Part shown: piece after piece, positions 63,001 to 64,000 of the stretch
Layout: the number at the start of each line of letters is the position of its first letter
Position numbering within the stretch: the first letter of the stretch is position 1
Source of the DNA: Colius striatus
Taxonomy: Eukaryota; Chordata; Aves; Coliiformes; Coliidae
Length of the DNA: 64,000 bases
Assembly: GCF_028858725.1 (NCBI RefSeq)
Contig: NC_084771.1
Span: 4,368,915-4,432,914, forward strand
Reading direction: 5' to 3'
Translations under genes and position numbers: made by a program
The notes under the pieces: model-generated
The model's input: the letters and a program-made list of their open reading frames with translations, nothing else
Told to the model about the DNA's origin: nothing
Database searches by the model: none

Positions 63001-63233
63001 GCAGAACCATGCTTAAGCAGGAGCCACCTGGAACTCAACAAGTACTACCCAGAGTTATTGATGGAAGCACATGAGGTTTTTTGATTTTTTTTTTAAAGGC
63101 CCTTCACAATGAGCAGTTAAAAATGTCCTTATTCTTCCCTGAATTCCATGTGGTTGTAACTGTTTTGTACAGTCCAAGGAAAATGCACAATGGTTATGTT
63201 TGCAGACAAAAGAATCCACATATAAGATACATC
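57001..63233. other. Intergenic DNA, no gene seen
   Basis: AT-rich spacer. At 57574-57892 open frames of 65 and 88 codons overlap on opposite strands in mixed composition, which may mark a conserved noncoding block but not a protein. An 8-bp inverted repeat lies at 57903-57926. From 59766 to 59960 the plus strand is strongly purine-rich. No gene is supported. Confidence 0.6.
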
Positions 63234-63778
63234 TGTCTTGGTTTTGTCTGGGACAGAGTTAATTTTCTTTCTAGTAGCTGGTGCAGTGCTGTGCTTTGGA
63301 TTTATTGTGAGACTAATGTTGATAACACACTGGTGTTTAGATGCTGCTAAGTAGTACTTATTCTAAGTGAAGGATCTTTCAGTTTCCCATGCTCTGCCAG
63401 CAAGGGAGTGCACAAGAACCTTAGAGAGAGGAGGGCCAGGATTGTTGACTCCAACTAGCCAAAGGGCTGTTTCATATCACAGAACATCATTCCCAGGATA
63501 TAAATTGGGAAGAGTTGGCTGGAAGAGGCAGATTGCTGCTCAGGCATTGATCAGCAGAAGCTGAGAAATTGCATTTGCCATCACTTGTCTTTTCTTGTTT
63601 TTTTCTTTCTCTTTTTGTTGTATTATTATTATTGTTCTTATTGTTATTAAACTGTTCTTATCTCAACCCATGAGTTTTACTTTTCTTTTTTTCCAATTCT
63701 CCTCCTCACCCCACTGGAGGGAAGTGCAGTGAGTGAGTGGCTGTGTGGTGCTTAGTTGCTCTCTAGGGTTAAATCACA
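63234..63778 (+). mobile_element. Solo LTR of an avian endogenous retrovirus (plus strand)
   Basis: It opens 'tgtcttggttttgtctgg' and ends 'agggttaaatcaca', with TG...CA termini. Blocks such as 'gagttaattttc', 'gtgctgtgctttgg' and 'gttgataacaca' match the minus-strand copy at 31176-31753. A TATA-like 'atataaat' (near 63498) and an ATTAAA (63646-63651) before 'ctgttcttatctcaaccca' are the expected promoter and polyadenylation parts. No retroviral genes adjoin it. The flanking five bases (acatc and ccttc) are not a clear target-site duplication. Confidence 0.85.
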
Positions 63779-64000
63779 CCTTCCTTAATTTGTACTAAGA
63801 GAGTCATTCCAATGAGCTTTATATAAGTTGACAAAGCAAAAGTTGTAAAGTGAAATGTCTTTGTTGATGAATTAAACTCTATAAAGATGGCTAGTAACCC
63901 CACCTGTGTATACTTTGTTTTGTTGAGGTGCAAGATTCATTTCAGTCTGCAAAATTCAGTGTGATGGATAAGAACCGTTCAAACTCAAACCACCTGTAAG
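63779..64000. other. Intergenic DNA to window end
   Basis: Short AT-rich stretch after the LTR, with nothing recognised. Confidence 0.6.

Noticed and set aside
1..64000. CRISPR arrays, operons, tRNA or rRNA genes, bacterial or phage systems
   Set aside because: No spaced direct-repeat array, no tRNA cloverleaf with A and B boxes that I could recognise, and no dense gene packing. The sequence is vertebrate nuclear DNA.

Overview
This window looks like avian nuclear DNA. Three things point to birds: several fragments of the CR1 LINE family with the typical bird CR1 3' end (a 'ccttccaaccc' block followed by ATTCTRTG-type octamers), long terminal repeats of an avian endogenous-retrovirus type, and one vertebrate gene, SLITRK2, with clear vertebrate sequence. 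Outside the gene the DNA is AT-rich and CpG-poor, as expected for a gene desert. The species cannot be named from the sequence.

Layout. From 1 to about 37.5 kb there is no gene I can support. This stretch holds a 1.1-kb LTR (1973-3072), four CR1 fragments on the plus strand (7953-8262, 10185-11146, 21418-21712, 24381-24793), and a solo LTR on the minus strand (31176-31753). It also has one CpG-enriched segment with good splice sites (9374-9537) that could be an exon of an unannotated transcript, and one perfect 12-bp hairpin (22394-22421). From about 37.6 to 38.8 kb there is a strong CpG island with a TG/CG tract, a G-quadruplex-type G tract and a full palindromic CRE. It is the evident promoter region of SLITRK2. 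A noncoding first exon ends at a consensus splice donor (38535/38536), and the second exon carries the whole 857-codon reading frame (39021-41594) and a 3' UTR with a perfect 9-bp hairpin. From about 42.5 kb to the end there is again gene desert, with a possible conserved noncoding block near 43.4-43.7 kb, a CpG cluster near 47.2 kb, a longer imperfect hairpin (48974-49013), one small minus-strand CR1 tail (50779-50874) and a solo LTR on the plus strand (63234-63778).

How it fits together. There is one functional gene: a neuronal, synaptic-adhesion LRR transmembrane protein with its coding region uninterrupted by introns, as in the rest of the SLITRK family. It sits alone between large intergenic flanks, which is typical of developmentally regulated neuronal genes. 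These flanks are where distal enhancers and noncoding RNAs would be expected, but sequence alone does not prove any. I found no bacterial, phage, CRISPR or operon-like system. The most useful leads are the orphan exon-like segment, the hairpins and the regulatory architecture of SLITRK2.
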